This document shows, piece after piece, positions 12,501 to 21,157 of a stretch of DNA of 64,000 nucleotides. The notes below the pieces were generated by a model. That model saw nothing but the letters and a program-made list of their open reading frames with translations, searched no databases and had not been told where the DNA came from. This stretch comes from Helicoverpa zea (Eukaryota > Arthropoda > Insecta > Lepidoptera > Noctuidae): NCBI RefSeq assembly GCF_022581195.2, contig NC_061463.1:5146001-5210000 (forward strand), in the 5' to 3' direction. A program made the translations under genes and the position numbers. The stretch's first letter is position 1. Every line of letters begins with the position of its first letter.

Positions 12501-13892
12501 TTAGAGTTAGTTCACAAAACACCTGTAGATGAATATCCTGGCGCCCTAGCACCGTTCAATGGCAGACTGTTGGCAGGAGTTGGGCGCATGTTAAGATTAT
12601 ACGACATCGGCAGACGAAAGCTACTGCGCAAGTGCGAAAACCGACACATTCCAAACCTTATAGCCGACATCAAAACTATCGGCCAAAGGATATTCGCATC
12701 AGATGTACAAGAATCTGTTTTCTGTCTCAAGTACAAAAAGCGAGAGAATCAGCTGATCATATTTGCTGATGACACCAATCCAAGATGGATCACAAATAGC
12801 TGTATACTGGATTATGATACTGTCGCCATGTCTGATAAGTTTGGCAATGTAGCTGTGATGAGACTGCCACAGTCAGTAACTGATGATGTTGATGAAGATC
12901 CTACAGGGAACAAAGCACTCTGGGATAGAGGTAAGCTATATATACTAACATTTATTTTTCTGTTCGCAACGGCGCTAGTTTACGCTGAATTACGGCCCTA
13001 ATCACAACCTTGCGTGATGAAACAAAATTATATACATGCTAGACTAATGAAAGTAATGATTATTTATTCCAATCTGATAATGTCACCAAATTAGAAATAC
13101 ATTTCACGCGTCACCGCCATGATACTAATTTCCTATTGAATTTTCAGGACTTCTGAATGGAGCATCCCAGAAAGGCGATGTTGTGGTCAACTTCCACGTT
13201 GGAGAGACTGTAACTACGCTACAAAGAGCTACACTCATTCCTGGCGGTTCTGAAGCCTTATTGTACGCGACCGTCAGCGGCTCTCTCGGCGTTCTGCTTC
13301 CCTTCACATCTAGAGAAGATCACGACTTCTTCCAGCATCTGGAAATGCATATGAGGAGTGAGAACCCGCCACTGTGTGGCCGGGATCACTTGTCTTTTAG
13401 GAGCTATTATTACCCAGTAAAGGTCAGTATCAAATTATTTTTATTCTTTCACTGCATTTGATTTTCATAAGGCTATCCGCCGGTTAGTCAGCAGTTGACT
13501 TCATGGAGAAGTCTCCTGTGTTACACTGTCGGTAGAGCACGGCGGTCGCATCGCGGCGAGTGCGCTTGTCGTTATGACTGCGCCTCGCTGTTACCGACCG
13601 TCGAGTTCCGGAGAGTTGGACGCGTTTCTCATAGCGCTACTATAGTTTTGGAACGGACATAACCACACATAAACATTTTTCTAAATGTAATGTTTATCCC
13701 TAGCTATGATAATCATCTAATCCTATCTAATCATGCTTTATCTTGTTATAGAATGTGATAGACGGCGACCTGTGCGAGCAGTTCAACTCGCTGGAGCCGG
13801 CCAAGCAGAAGGCAATCGCCGGCGACTTGGAGAGAACGCCCGCCGAAGTGTCCAAAAAGTTGGAAGACATTAGAACTAGATACGCGTTTTAA
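6507..13892 (+). CDS. SF3B3: splicing factor 3B subunit 3 (SF3b130/SAP130)
   Basis: The product is a scaffold of the SF3b complex of U2 snRNP, which helps select the intron branch point in the nucleus. Coding exons are 6507-6732, 7169-7339, 7451-7645, 7817-8291, 8522-8679, 8874-9050, 9491-9798, 10107-10262, 10453-10637, 10838-11004, 11398-11602, 11770-11909, 12151-12377, 12480-12930, 13148-13422 and 13752-13892. These give 1218 aa, against about 1217 in human. The protein is near-identical to the family over its whole length: MYLYNLTLQ start, ACGRGPRSSLR, SIGETVEEVTDSGFLGTTPT, DEDPTGNKALWDRG, CGRDHLSFRSYY, and the end KLEDIRTRYAF. It belongs to the CPSF-A/DDB1 three-propeller superfamily. A poly(A) signal lies at 13933. 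The gene also works as a snoRNA host: 13 of its 16 introns, counting the UTR intron, hold a recognisable snoRNA. Confidence 0.97.
6971..7093 (+). ncRNA. H/ACA snoRNA in SF3B3 intron 1
   Basis: Hairpin 1 is closed by TGCATC (6971-6976) with GATGCA (7021-7026). The H box is AGACTA (7028-7033). Hairpin 2 has a perfect 8-bp basal stem, CCAATGCG (7035-7042) with CGCATTGG (7079-7086), and an inner ACAACC/GGTTGT hairpin. The ACA box is at 7088-7090. Total length is 123 nt. The 3' end is 75 nt before the acceptor (exon 2 starts at 7169). The target was not assigned. Confidence 0.85.
7682..7750 (+). ncRNA. box C/D snoRNA, U18-like, SF3B3 intron 3
   Basis: A C-like box GTGATTA (7687-7693) and a degenerate D-like ATGA (7742-7745) bracket a 12-nt antisense element GGTCCGTGTTTC (7700-7711). 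A CCGA or CTGA D' box (7711-7718) and C' AGTGACG follow. The antisense is the exact complement of the conserved 28S rRNA segment GAAACACGGACC, the region served by U18 in yeast and animals. The D-like box is 71 nt before the acceptor. The terminal boxes deviate from consensus, so activity is less certain than the antisense match. Confidence 0.7.
8325..8448 (+). ncRNA. H/ACA snoRNA in SF3B3 intron 4
   Basis: Hairpin 1 contains GAGAG/CTCTC around 8337-8356. The H box is AGATAA (8376-8381). Hairpin 2 is closed by TTATCTC (8384-8390) with GAGATAA (8436-8442), and the ACA box follows directly at 8443-8445. Length is about 124 nt, and the end is 73 nt before the acceptor at 8521. The base of hairpin 1 is weaker than in the other copies. 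Confidence 0.75.
8729..8804 (+). ncRNA. box C/D snoRNA in SF3B3 intron 5
   Basis: C box ATGATGT (8734-8740), D' CTGA (8765-8768), C' TTGACGA (8775-8781) and D CTGA (8796-8799). The segment before D' contains TCCGTGTTTCA (8753-8763), the complement of the 28S segment TGAAACACGGA, overlapping the U18 target region. The guide before D, CTTAACCAGAT, is shared with the intron-9 snoRNA. The D box lies 74 nt before the acceptor. Confidence 0.75.
9172..9250 (+). ncRNA. box C/D snoRNA, U18-like, SF3B3 intron 6
   Basis: The terminal stem AGGAGC (9172-9177) pairs with GCTCCT (9245-9250). Inside it are C-like ATGATTA (9181-9187), antisense TTGGTCCGTGTT (9194-9205, complement of 28S AACACGGACCAA), a CCGA-type D' and CAGTGACG C', and a D-like ATGA (9239-9242). 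The layout matches the intron-3 RNA, so the two are paralogues. The 3' end sits 71 nt before a TTTTCAG at 9321 rather than the normal exon-7 acceptor (9490). Confidence 0.75.
9322..9376 (+). other. possible poison exon in SF3B3 intron 6
   Basis: The segment is bounded by a strong polypyrimidine tract with CAG (ending 9321) and an AAG/GTAGGC donor (9376/9377). If included after exon 6 it would read ESSFG and then stop, so it would act as a premature-stop exon. It is exactly one snoRNA spacing downstream of the U18-like RNA. There is no transcript evidence. Confidence 0.35.
9330..9420 (+). ncRNA. candidate box C/D snoRNA, SF3B3 intron 6 (second)
   Basis: CTGATGA (9335-9341) and CTGA (9412-9415) could be C and D boxes. 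The D box is 75 nt before the exon-7 acceptor. No terminal stem is seen, and the candidate overlaps the possible poison exon, so the two readings compete. The call is weak and rests on boxes and spacing only. Confidence 0.3.
9837..10039 (+). ncRNA. U17/snR30 (E1) H/ACA snoRNA, copy 1, SF3B3 intron 7
   Basis: U17/snR30 is the H/ACA RNA needed for 18S rRNA cleavage rather than pseudouridylation. The 3' hairpin shows an m1-like ATATTCCATA (9971-9980) and an exact m2 AAACCAT (10016-10022), the motifs defining U17. The 5' domain is closed by CGACGT (9839-9844) with ACGTCG (9920-9925) and contains GTGTGGC/GCCACAC. The H box is AGAGCA (9927-9932) and the ACA box is at 10034-10036. Length is about 203 nt. 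The end is 67 nt before the acceptor at 10106. It differs from copy 2 at only two positions. Confidence 0.88.
10306..10390 (+). ncRNA. box C/D snoRNA in SF3B3 intron 8
   Basis: Consensus C box ATGATGA (10312-10318), D' CTGA (10332-10335), C' GTGATTA (10343-10349) and D CTGA (10381-10384). The D box is 68 nt before the acceptor (10452). Guides are AAGGACACCA before D' and TTCTCAAACTG before D. I could not assign an rRNA or snRNA target with confidence. Confidence 0.78.
10694..10772 (+). ncRNA. box C/D snoRNA in SF3B3 intron 9
   Basis: Perfect C box ATGATGA (10699-10705), D' CTGA (10732-10735), C' GTGAGGA (10742-10748) and D CTGA (10764-10767), 70 nt before the acceptor. It is a paralogue of the intron-5 snoRNA: both start CCAATGATG, share CGCTCC in the first half and have the identical guide CTTAACCAGAT before D. 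The first-half guide differs, so the two RNAs may share one target and differ in the other. Confidence 0.8.
11131..11333 (+). ncRNA. U17/snR30 (E1) H/ACA snoRNA, copy 2, SF3B3 intron 10
   Basis: Same 203-nt RNA as in intron 7 with two substitutions (C to T in the apical part of the 5' domain, A to T in the 3' domain). The m1-like ATATTCCATA is at 11265-11274, m2 AAACCAT at 11310-11316 and the ACA box at 11328-11330. The end is 64 nt before the acceptor at 11397. Flanking intron sequence is unrelated between the copies, so the duplication or conversion tract is confined to the RNA. Confidence 0.88.
11641..11707 (+). ncRNA. box C/D snoRNA in SF3B3 intron 11
   Basis: C box ATGATGA (11646-11652) and D CTGA (11699-11702), 67 nt before the acceptor at 11769. 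The C-to-D distance is short, so it may be a single-guide RNA. The guide before D reads TTACCCTGCAGTA. No clear D'/C' pair was seen and no target was assigned. Confidence 0.65.
11947..12080 (+). ncRNA. H/ACA snoRNA in SF3B3 intron 12
   Basis: Hairpin 1 is closed by GCCACA (11947-11952) with TGTGGC (12004-12009). The H box is ATATTA (12011-12016). Hairpin 2 is closed by TTCCCA (12018-12023) with TGGGAA (12069-12074) and has an upper stem GTCTT/AAGAC. The ACA box is at 12075-12077. Length is 134 nt, and the end is 70 nt before the acceptor at 12150. All diagnostic parts are present. Confidence 0.87.
13009..13082 (+). ncRNA. box C/D snoRNA in SF3B3 intron 14
   Basis: C box GTGATGA (13014-13020) and D CTGA (13074-13077), 70 nt before the acceptor at 13147. 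A C'-like ATGATTA lies at 13056-13062. The guide TTATTCCAAT just before D can pair, with one G-U, to the conserved 18S rRNA stretch ATTGGAATGA. By the D+5 rule it would address a G in that segment. Confidence 0.65.
13476..13677 (+). ncRNA. structured RNA candidate in SF3B3 intron 15
   Basis: This GC-rich block in an AT-rich intron holds several strong helices: CCGCC with GGCGG, GACTTC with GAAGTC, CGGTCG with CGACCG, GCGAG with CTCGC, and GTTCC with GGAAC. An ACA at 13672-13674 stands 77 nt before the acceptor, the same spacing as the other intronic RNAs. No clean two-hairpin H/ACA fold or C/D box pair was found. It could be an atypical snoRNA or scaRNA, or a foldback transposon. Confidence 0.45.
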
Positions 13893-14097
13893 GTTATATT
13901 ATGGTGATTTCTTGTATTAATTTAACATAAGTAATAAAAATAAGAAAGAAACGTAACATTTTTATTTACATGGCATACCTACACACTACCTTGTAAATTG
14001 ATAGCCCTGATTATCAATTTCGGAGACACCATCGCAATCGTCGACTGATTTGGTTATATGCAAAACATTTTTTAAATGTACCCTGTACATGTAATAA

Positions 14098-14240
14098 GAG
14101 AGTCTAGGGGGTTAGTACATAAGGGAGTCTAGGGGGTCAGTACATAAGGGTGTGTATATGGGGTAAGTATATAAGAGAGCATTAGGGTAAGTACATAAGG
14201 GAGTCTAGTAGGTAAAATTATGTATATAAAAGGGTCTATT
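14098..14240 (+). repeat. degenerate minisatellite
   Basis: About four to five imperfect units of roughly 25-31 bp built on AGTCTAGGGG, TAGTACATAAGGG. The repeats lie just downstream of the SF3B3 poly(A) region. No coding potential. Confidence 0.7.
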
Positions 14241-14961
14241 TATACAAAGCGAAGCCGCACGAATGAGCGCGTATTCTGGCGAATACTCGCGCGCACTCTC
14301 ACGTGTAGTAATGGGCATCAACAGCAGAGCTATTGAATCACTTGCCAGGGGCCCGATTCTCCTAATTTTACTTAAGCAACCGTACGATTCACGTTCGACT
14401 CTGTTCGACTGAGATCCAATCCCGACTCAATTACGATTGACCCCAGAACCCTTTTTATGGTTTGTTGACTTAAACAACTTGTGGAAAAGTTCATTTCATC
14501 AAGTCGACTTTGTAGAGCAGTAAACTAAAAAAGATACAGGAAGAAGGCAGTAAGAAGAAAATAATTTATAGGTACTAACCGCTCCGATAAAATAGTTGTT
14601 ATTGGGTGTTATATGGGTATTGCCGTGTGTAAACAGCTATCAATTTCGCAATTTCCTCAAACTGCAGCATTTCACAAAGGACAATGAGCACTTTGTATGG
14701 GATTTGGTACCCGCTCCAACAGCAACGTATTATATATCATTAGAAAGGTATTTACGTGAAGAATAATAAAAACTATGGAGCTTGCCTCAATTAGCTGTCC
14801 GATCCAAGAACGATAAAAATTGAATCGACATAGAAACAAATATGTCATCCATATATGCAAATTCATTAAGAGGCATTTATGTCGTCAATGTAATAATTTT
14901 AAACTCGGTTAACAGACATCTTACATTGATTCATACACTCTATTATAATCTAAAGGTTGTA

Positions 14962-15353
14962 AGGGTGCGTCCACATCTGGCGAATGCGCAGCACGCGAGC
15001 CGATCGCGAGCTGTTCGCGAGCTGCGCGCGTGCATTTTTGTTCGTGCGCCGCTTCTGCTTGGCCCGCGCGCAGCTCGCGCGCGACCTAAGCGCCGCACGC
15101 GAGCGGCGCGCAGGCGGCGCGCGACGTCTGCCATCTTCGATAGTACTGAGCCAATATACGGAACTGTAAGGGCGAGAACTGATTGCGCGCAGATCGCGCG
15201 CCGCTCGCGCGCTCTATACGAGCCTTGCGTGAGTTGCGCTAAAGAGGCGCACCGAACTATTGCAGTGACTGCACGCGCGCAGCTCGCGGACAGCTCGCGA
15301 TCGGCTCGCGTGCTGCGCATTCGCGGCGCATTCGCCAGATGTGGACACACCCT
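14962..15353. mobile_element. GC-rich foldback MITE
   Basis: The two ends are long inverted repeats. AGGGTGCGTCCACATCTGGC at the left matches the reverse complement of the right end (GCCAGATGTGGACACACCCT), and the similarity continues for about 65 bp with GAGCTGCGCGCGTGCA-type sequence. The 392-bp element is far richer in GC and CpG than its surroundings. Long open frames on both strands here are by-products of this composition. The target-site duplication is unclear. Confidence 0.75.
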
Positions 15354-16002
15354 AATAGTCTATGGAGTCATACTACGGAAACACAATCGTCATCTGATTT
15401 GACAAAAGTTCAAAACATTTCTATTCATCTTTTTTTAAGAAGAAATTCACCATTATCTCAGCACCTCTTGAGGAGCAAGATTGAGTCGTAATATGGACTA
15501 TGTAAACATCGTCTCCTGACTTTTTAACCTCAATTGATTGTAAATACTGAAAGACTTTCATCAAATACATAAGCTGGTTCTGCGTGAACTGCAAAGGTTT
15601 GCACAGTCTTTTTTTAAATCAATCGGCAGGCAAACATTCTAAAAAGGCCAAATTCCTGTTTTTTTCTTACTTTATCAGTTTTTATTCAAAACAGTTGGAT
15701 TTAAGAACTTCATCTACGTTGATGATTTATGAACATTACACATTCTATTAGTCGATGTCACGGGAAATGGACAAGGATTTCGGACTAGTCGTCATAGTAA
15801 ACATTTTTTGCCTTGCCAAGACCTACGCAATGGTACTAGATTCAACACTGTTGGACAGGGTACCAAAACGCCCATCGTCCTTTTATTTCACCTTAATAAT
15901 TTTACTCTCATTCAACCTTGTAAATTAACATGGCAAAATATGAGATACCTACTGTATTATGTTTACATATCACGCTATAATTTCGTAAACTTATAAATCG
16001 TC
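15354..16002. other. intergenic, nothing recognised
   Basis: AT-rich sequence with no coding exon, RNA gene or clear repeat that I can support. Confidence 0.5.
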
Positions 16003-16070
16003 GCTCGTGGAGGCTCAGTGATTGAATGCACCTCACGAGCGCGGTGCGGGTTCGAAACCGGCGTAATTTC
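16003..16070 (+). repeat. tRNA-like SINE head
   Basis: An A-box-like GGCTCAGTGATTG and a B-box GGTTCGAAACC (16049-16059) are spaced as in a tRNA, but no acceptor stem can form. This suggests the head of a tRNA-derived SINE rather than a functional tRNA. Confidence 0.45.
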
Positions 16071-16689
16071 CAGTAATTTATTTTAGAATATGTATAACTT
16101 ATGCTTGAACTTGGGCTCTTGTCTAGTAGGTAGCCGTTTAAATGTAGGTACGTGATTTCCTGAGATGATGTCATTTCAACATGGCTCTCTCCTCTTCACA
16201 TTATTAAAGACATGAAATGAATACTAAGTTCCAACTTTCAAGTAAACGTCCCAAGAGCACATAATACGTTTTATTATTTATTATACAAATAAGTACGTAA
16301 TATCTACATAATTTAAAACGAGCTAGCGAGCACTTGGCTGTGTTATTAATAGTCCCACAAAACAATATTCGCGTCACCTCGTGGCCTAAAATGCAAATAG
16401 GAGAAAAATGCCACGACTGCTTGCGAGCACGTGAAACAAACGTTACCATGACAATTATATCGATCGGCGGCTTTTCCGAGGCTTTTCCCTGAAAGTCTCA
16501 TTCGCGTGTCGCCTTCTGAAACAATAAGGCACTGAAGTCTAGACACCCGAGTTCGATACTCGCCAGGTTGTTTACCGCCTGACCCTTATTCAATCGCTTT
16601 TATAATTGGCACATGAATATGGGCATATTGCGTGTATGCTAGTGCCGTTAATTTAAAAAACTGTCTGCCTGGTGATTGAATCGTGTCGG

Positions 16690-17060
16690 TAGTACGGGTC
16701 CAGCAGCCGTGGACAATGAGTGCACGCGCGAAGCGAACCGAGACGCGCGCTCCGCCACCAATGCGCGAGCGTCCGTTTTTAAAAAGCACTCATTAGCTGG
16801 TGCACCGTAACTACGCTGCGGTTGTACCCGACGCAACGTGTGTGCAATACGGGGCATTAGAAAGTGTAATGAATATCGTGGTGCGATGCTGTCAGTGAGC
16901 AAGCCGGCATCGTTAGTCCAGCAGAAGAAGCAGCAGTGGGCGCGGGAGAGAGGTGCGTACGTAGTGTGTGCAGCACCGCCGCTGACGCTGCCCAGCGGCC
17001 GCCGCGCCAGTGCGAGCTGGTGCACGCTCGCATCTGCACCACGCTCCTTTGCCATTTCGC
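16690..17060 (+). promoter_or_regulatory. CpG/GC-rich island, possible 5' exon of the CCDC66-like gene
   Basis: A locally GC-rich block with many CpGs contains a donor-like GAGAGAG/GTGCGTACG near 16952. The CCDC66-like gene needs an upstream non-coding exon, because its ATG is only 6 nt after an acceptor. This is the most promoter-like sequence upstream. The link is inference. Confidence 0.3.
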
Positions 17061-17595
17061 AACATATTCACGGTCGTGATTCCATCAAGGAGATTTTGTA
17101 GCATTCGCGACTTTCAGACACGTTGAGTTTCCTAAAGTTATTTCGGATTGCGACAACATAAGGCGGTACGTATAACCAAAACATAAGAATTAAAGTATTT
17201 TGGAAATTCTGTGGGTATATAAAACTTGTAAAATAAAATACGGCATGCGTAGGTCCAGCACGTTACATCTAGGAATGGGCATAAATCACGACATCGATCG
17301 GTTTCACTCTCTGAGGTGTTATTAATGTAAAAAAATAATATCACACGATGTCTATCAAGTTTCCACATTTTATACGACAACAACAAAAAAGTAAATTAAC
17401 CAGCAGTAACAATTACATTTTCTAAATTGGAAAACAATCTTTGTGTGGAAAGTGGCGGTCAGTTTTTATTCACAATTCACAGATCTAAGTATTCGGAAAG
17501 TATCGCGCTTCTATGTATAATCCCGACTAAAACATTACTTTATTATTATCACTCAACGGAAAATTTATGAAGAACGGTATATAAAATTGAGTGAT

Positions 17596-18563
17596 TATAG
17601 TTCGGCCATTCAGAGAATGCGTTCCTGACACGTCGCGATTGAACTGACGACGTAACTTTGCAATGGCGTTGCAGTTACGATAAAAATATTTTTGCTGGTT
17701 GTTTACCGTTTTAACAATTGAGGAGCATTAAAACAACATTATTATATCAATAATCAATGAATGTTATAATTTTGTGCCAAACTGAGTGTCAAATAACTTG
17801 GTAAACAATATTTTTCTAAATCTATACTGCGCTATTACAAGGTTATGTCAGCGGTTTATATTTTGTAGTGCTGTGCTAAAAATAACAGGCAAGTATCGTA
17901 ATCTGTTCTTATACAGTTATAATATAAAATAATACGTTTTGATTTTCTTTTTAAGAATTGGAAAATAATGGACTATAAGACTTAATTATAACGTTTATGA
18001 AATATAAAAATAAAACTATGACCAAACAGCATTTTTATACTTAGATTAAAAATGGTAACCCCAAATGGCGTTATGGGCCGCCATTTTGTGACGCTAAAAC
18101 AGTCGTCCGTTGTCGTTTCGTGCGCATAGACCACGTTTTTCAAGTGTTTTCGATCTGTTTTTATTTGATTACCCGGCTTTTGTTAGACCGAGATATCAGG
18201 ATTGATTCTGTTATTGATAATAATATAATTATACATGTAGGCGAAGATGATGATGAAGACACCACCTCCTCAAGCAAATCGGAGTCTGATTAATATTCTG
18301 TTCGCACATTCAATTCAATGTACTTGTAACAAAGAATAAATAAAACAATTTTATTATATGAATATTACCTTTTTTTGGTTTCCACTTAAATAACTAAAAT
18401 ATAAAACAAATGATTCCGCCAATTTAAAACGAAAATAATCTTAAAATAATGCGGCGGTTCATTTTGAAGGAACGGTAACGAACTCAGTGTTATGTTGTGC
18501 CCATCACTAGTCGTGACTAACTGATAGGTGTCAGGAACGCATTCTCTGAACGGCCGAAGTATA
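17596..18563 (+). mobile_element. 968-bp TIR transposon, copy 1
   Basis: The ends are about 35-bp inverted repeats: TATAGTTCGGCC then TTCAGAGAATGCGTTCCTGA on the left, mirrored on the right as GGCCGAAGTATA. Outer TA/TATA is compatible with a TA target duplication. No transposase is encoded. The interior has a promoter-like GCCGCCATTTTG (18077-18088), then a TACATGTAG acceptor followed by a short acidic serine-rich tail frame ending TAA (18241-18293) and AATAAA (18335-18340), as if a terminal exon had been captured. Copies at 23599-24566 (inverted) and 61449-62416 differ by only a few bases. Confidence 0.85.
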
Positions 18564-21151
18564 GTGCCCAGACTTAAACCGCTTTGTGGGTGGCTTTTAT
18601 GTTACGTAACTATATCATTATAAATTAACCATGTCGAGTTTACAAAACTCAAATTAGGTCGTCAACTAGTGTTTCCGTCGCGCCGCCAGGAAGTACTTCA
18701 GTTTACGACAGCGGAATAGCCATCAAATTGTTTCCTCGCTTTTAAATGACAAAGCGTTACCAAACTACCATAATGGGAAAAAAACCGATTGTTATTGACA
18801 GTGTTGGGGGCGGTAGTCAATGAAACAATCTGCTTTCAAGGTTGATGGAACCAATGACCTTTGTGCTTTGAATGCCTCCACGTACACTGATGAGTATGTC
18901 ACCCCATTCACCCCGCGACTCCCAGTAAGCGTACTAAGCGTAGTATTATCACTAGGCTTTTTGTCGTATTGATTCGTTTAGCCCTATGGTTATATCAAGG
19001 TAAATTACCTAAATTTAGTTATGACTAACCGTGGTATGCCACGGCGGAAAAGGTGGAATCTTTAATCAATACCAATAATTTATCACGATACCAAATATAG
19101 GTAACCTACTTGGAAAATCGGTTCTGAGATTGAAATATTCATTAAGTTAAAGAAGTACCTGTTTATCACGATCAGATAATTTTAATTAATTAAATATTTC
19201 TATGAAATCAATTTGTTCGATGATTCTAATCGATGACAATGAAAACATCCGTCAATGAACAGGAAAGTCAATGATGCATAAATTACAAATATTTTATCAT
19301 GCCGAACCTTTATCTAGATGTTTTATTTATATTGAAAAAATATGATTAGGTACAGTTCTAGTAATAGGTAGGTCACAAGTTATTTTGGTACTTTGTAACC
19401 TATTTATTTGTAACTAAGACTTACGAGACTTGCGCCTAGCTAAGACGTTTCCTAAGAACCTGTAGTAGGTCTATATGAAATAAAAATGCTCGACTTTAAC
19501 TTGACTGCCAATATCTCAATATTTTTAAAACAATGAGATATATAAAACAATTATAGTTTCGATTTACGTTAGTCAGGCAATGTGCTAGCGTTAAATAATG
19601 TAACAGAAACACTCACTGCTCGTTAATTTAATACCTAGAGACGGTCTGCGCCGCACGAGAGCGTGACGGCTCAAACAAAATATACCATTAGCTGCTGCAC
19701 CACTTGTTTTTATTTACTATCCGTTACTTTATTGTCTAACAGTCCTTCATTCAAGCAGAAAATAAAAAATAACTAACTTTACGAAATCATTTCGGCAATC
19801 AGTAGCGTCACCAAAAAAATCTTCAACTGGATAACAGCTGTAATCGATCCGCACTTATTAAATAGTGAATTATTCAGGCCGTGACTAAAGAACGCCACAT
19901 TTCACTTTCCACTTAAGTTTAACGAATTGTTGTAGCTTACATGACCCAGATCCTTGGCCACCTGCTTTTGGATTAAGTAAATATTTTCTTGGGGACATAA
20001 ATTATGTTGTTGAAGTTTCCACCCGTTTCCATCGCTTCCGACACATGTGTTACGTCTAGCTTACTGCACGGCCGCGAGGGGCTACTTCTCATACTGACTA
20101 TATTATTTTCCAGTCAGAAACTTAAGAGGGAATTGTATAACCATATCGGTGCGAGTAATAATCATAAATGAATGAAATAAATTGTTATTGGCAGCATAAT
20201 TGTGTTCGGCAATTATTATTGTTGTTTAGATTTTAGATGTGTGTTAAAACAAACGACAAAATGATTATTTCCTTGAATCCTACATTCATTTGTTACACCC
20301 AACAAATAGAGCTTTGCGTGTTGTGTGTTGGAACGAAATGAGTTAAGCCTATGTGTTCTTTGTAGACCGCCACCGCGAACAGTAATGAACCTATTAGAGT
20401 AAATAGCAATACGTGCCATAAGAACAATGCCATTGTTTCATATAAGATTACAAGAACAAACGAAAGTGATCTTCAGTGATATGCCTACGGTATCCACTCA
20501 ATGTTTACGTAATACATAGTATCATTTAAAATGTTAAAATCTCGGAAGTAAATATTGTTATCTGTGCATCTGCATATTACTATGTAGATTATACGGATAC
20601 TTACCCTAATGAATGGCAGTAATGAGTGATATTTATTTTAACGGCACATTACAAACACGTAAGCTTTAAATGTTTAAAACGTGCTGTCTTTGAATTACCT
20701 AGTAATAACTATAAAGCAATTGAGTTTTTCGAACCTCAGTTTTTATAGTGACAATAAAGTCTGAAAATGTCGAAGGTTTTCAATGGTTGCGTGCCCTCCG
20801 CACTAAAATAAAGCTGCGGTGGTTTACAACACTTGTTCACTATAACAATATATTATGCAGCTCGCATGAATGACTTACCGTTTTCAGTCCGAGCTATCGA
20901 TAAAACTAAAAACCCTTTGCACATAAAGGGGAAGGTTTTTCATTTATCTTTTCCGAATAAAAAACTGAACAGTTAATTCAAAGACGACTGTTGTCATGGA
21001 AGGTAGTTACCAAGTTTTTCGTGCCAATAAGAATAGAAAGTAATCTATTAGAAATATTCTCAGTGTTCATCTAGTTCTATTTTGTTTTTGTTTACATAAT
21101 TGCAGTGGTACTGTTAAGAATATTGTGCAAACAACAATTTTGTTGTTTTCA
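18564..21151. other. intergenic or 5' intron of the CCDC66-like gene
   Basis: AT-rich sequence with no exon I can support. Because the next exon (from 21153) needs an upstream 5' exon, part of this stretch is probably intronic. Confidence 0.45.
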
Positions 21152-21157
21152 GAGGAA

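Noticed and set aside
14842..15402. Arg/Ala-rich open frames on both strands
   Set aside because: They arise from the CpG-rich foldback element. The mirrored amino-acid composition on the two strands shows they are not genes.
16530..16575. B-box-like GAGTTCGATACTC
   Set aside because: No A box or foldable tRNA around it. At most a SINE scrap.
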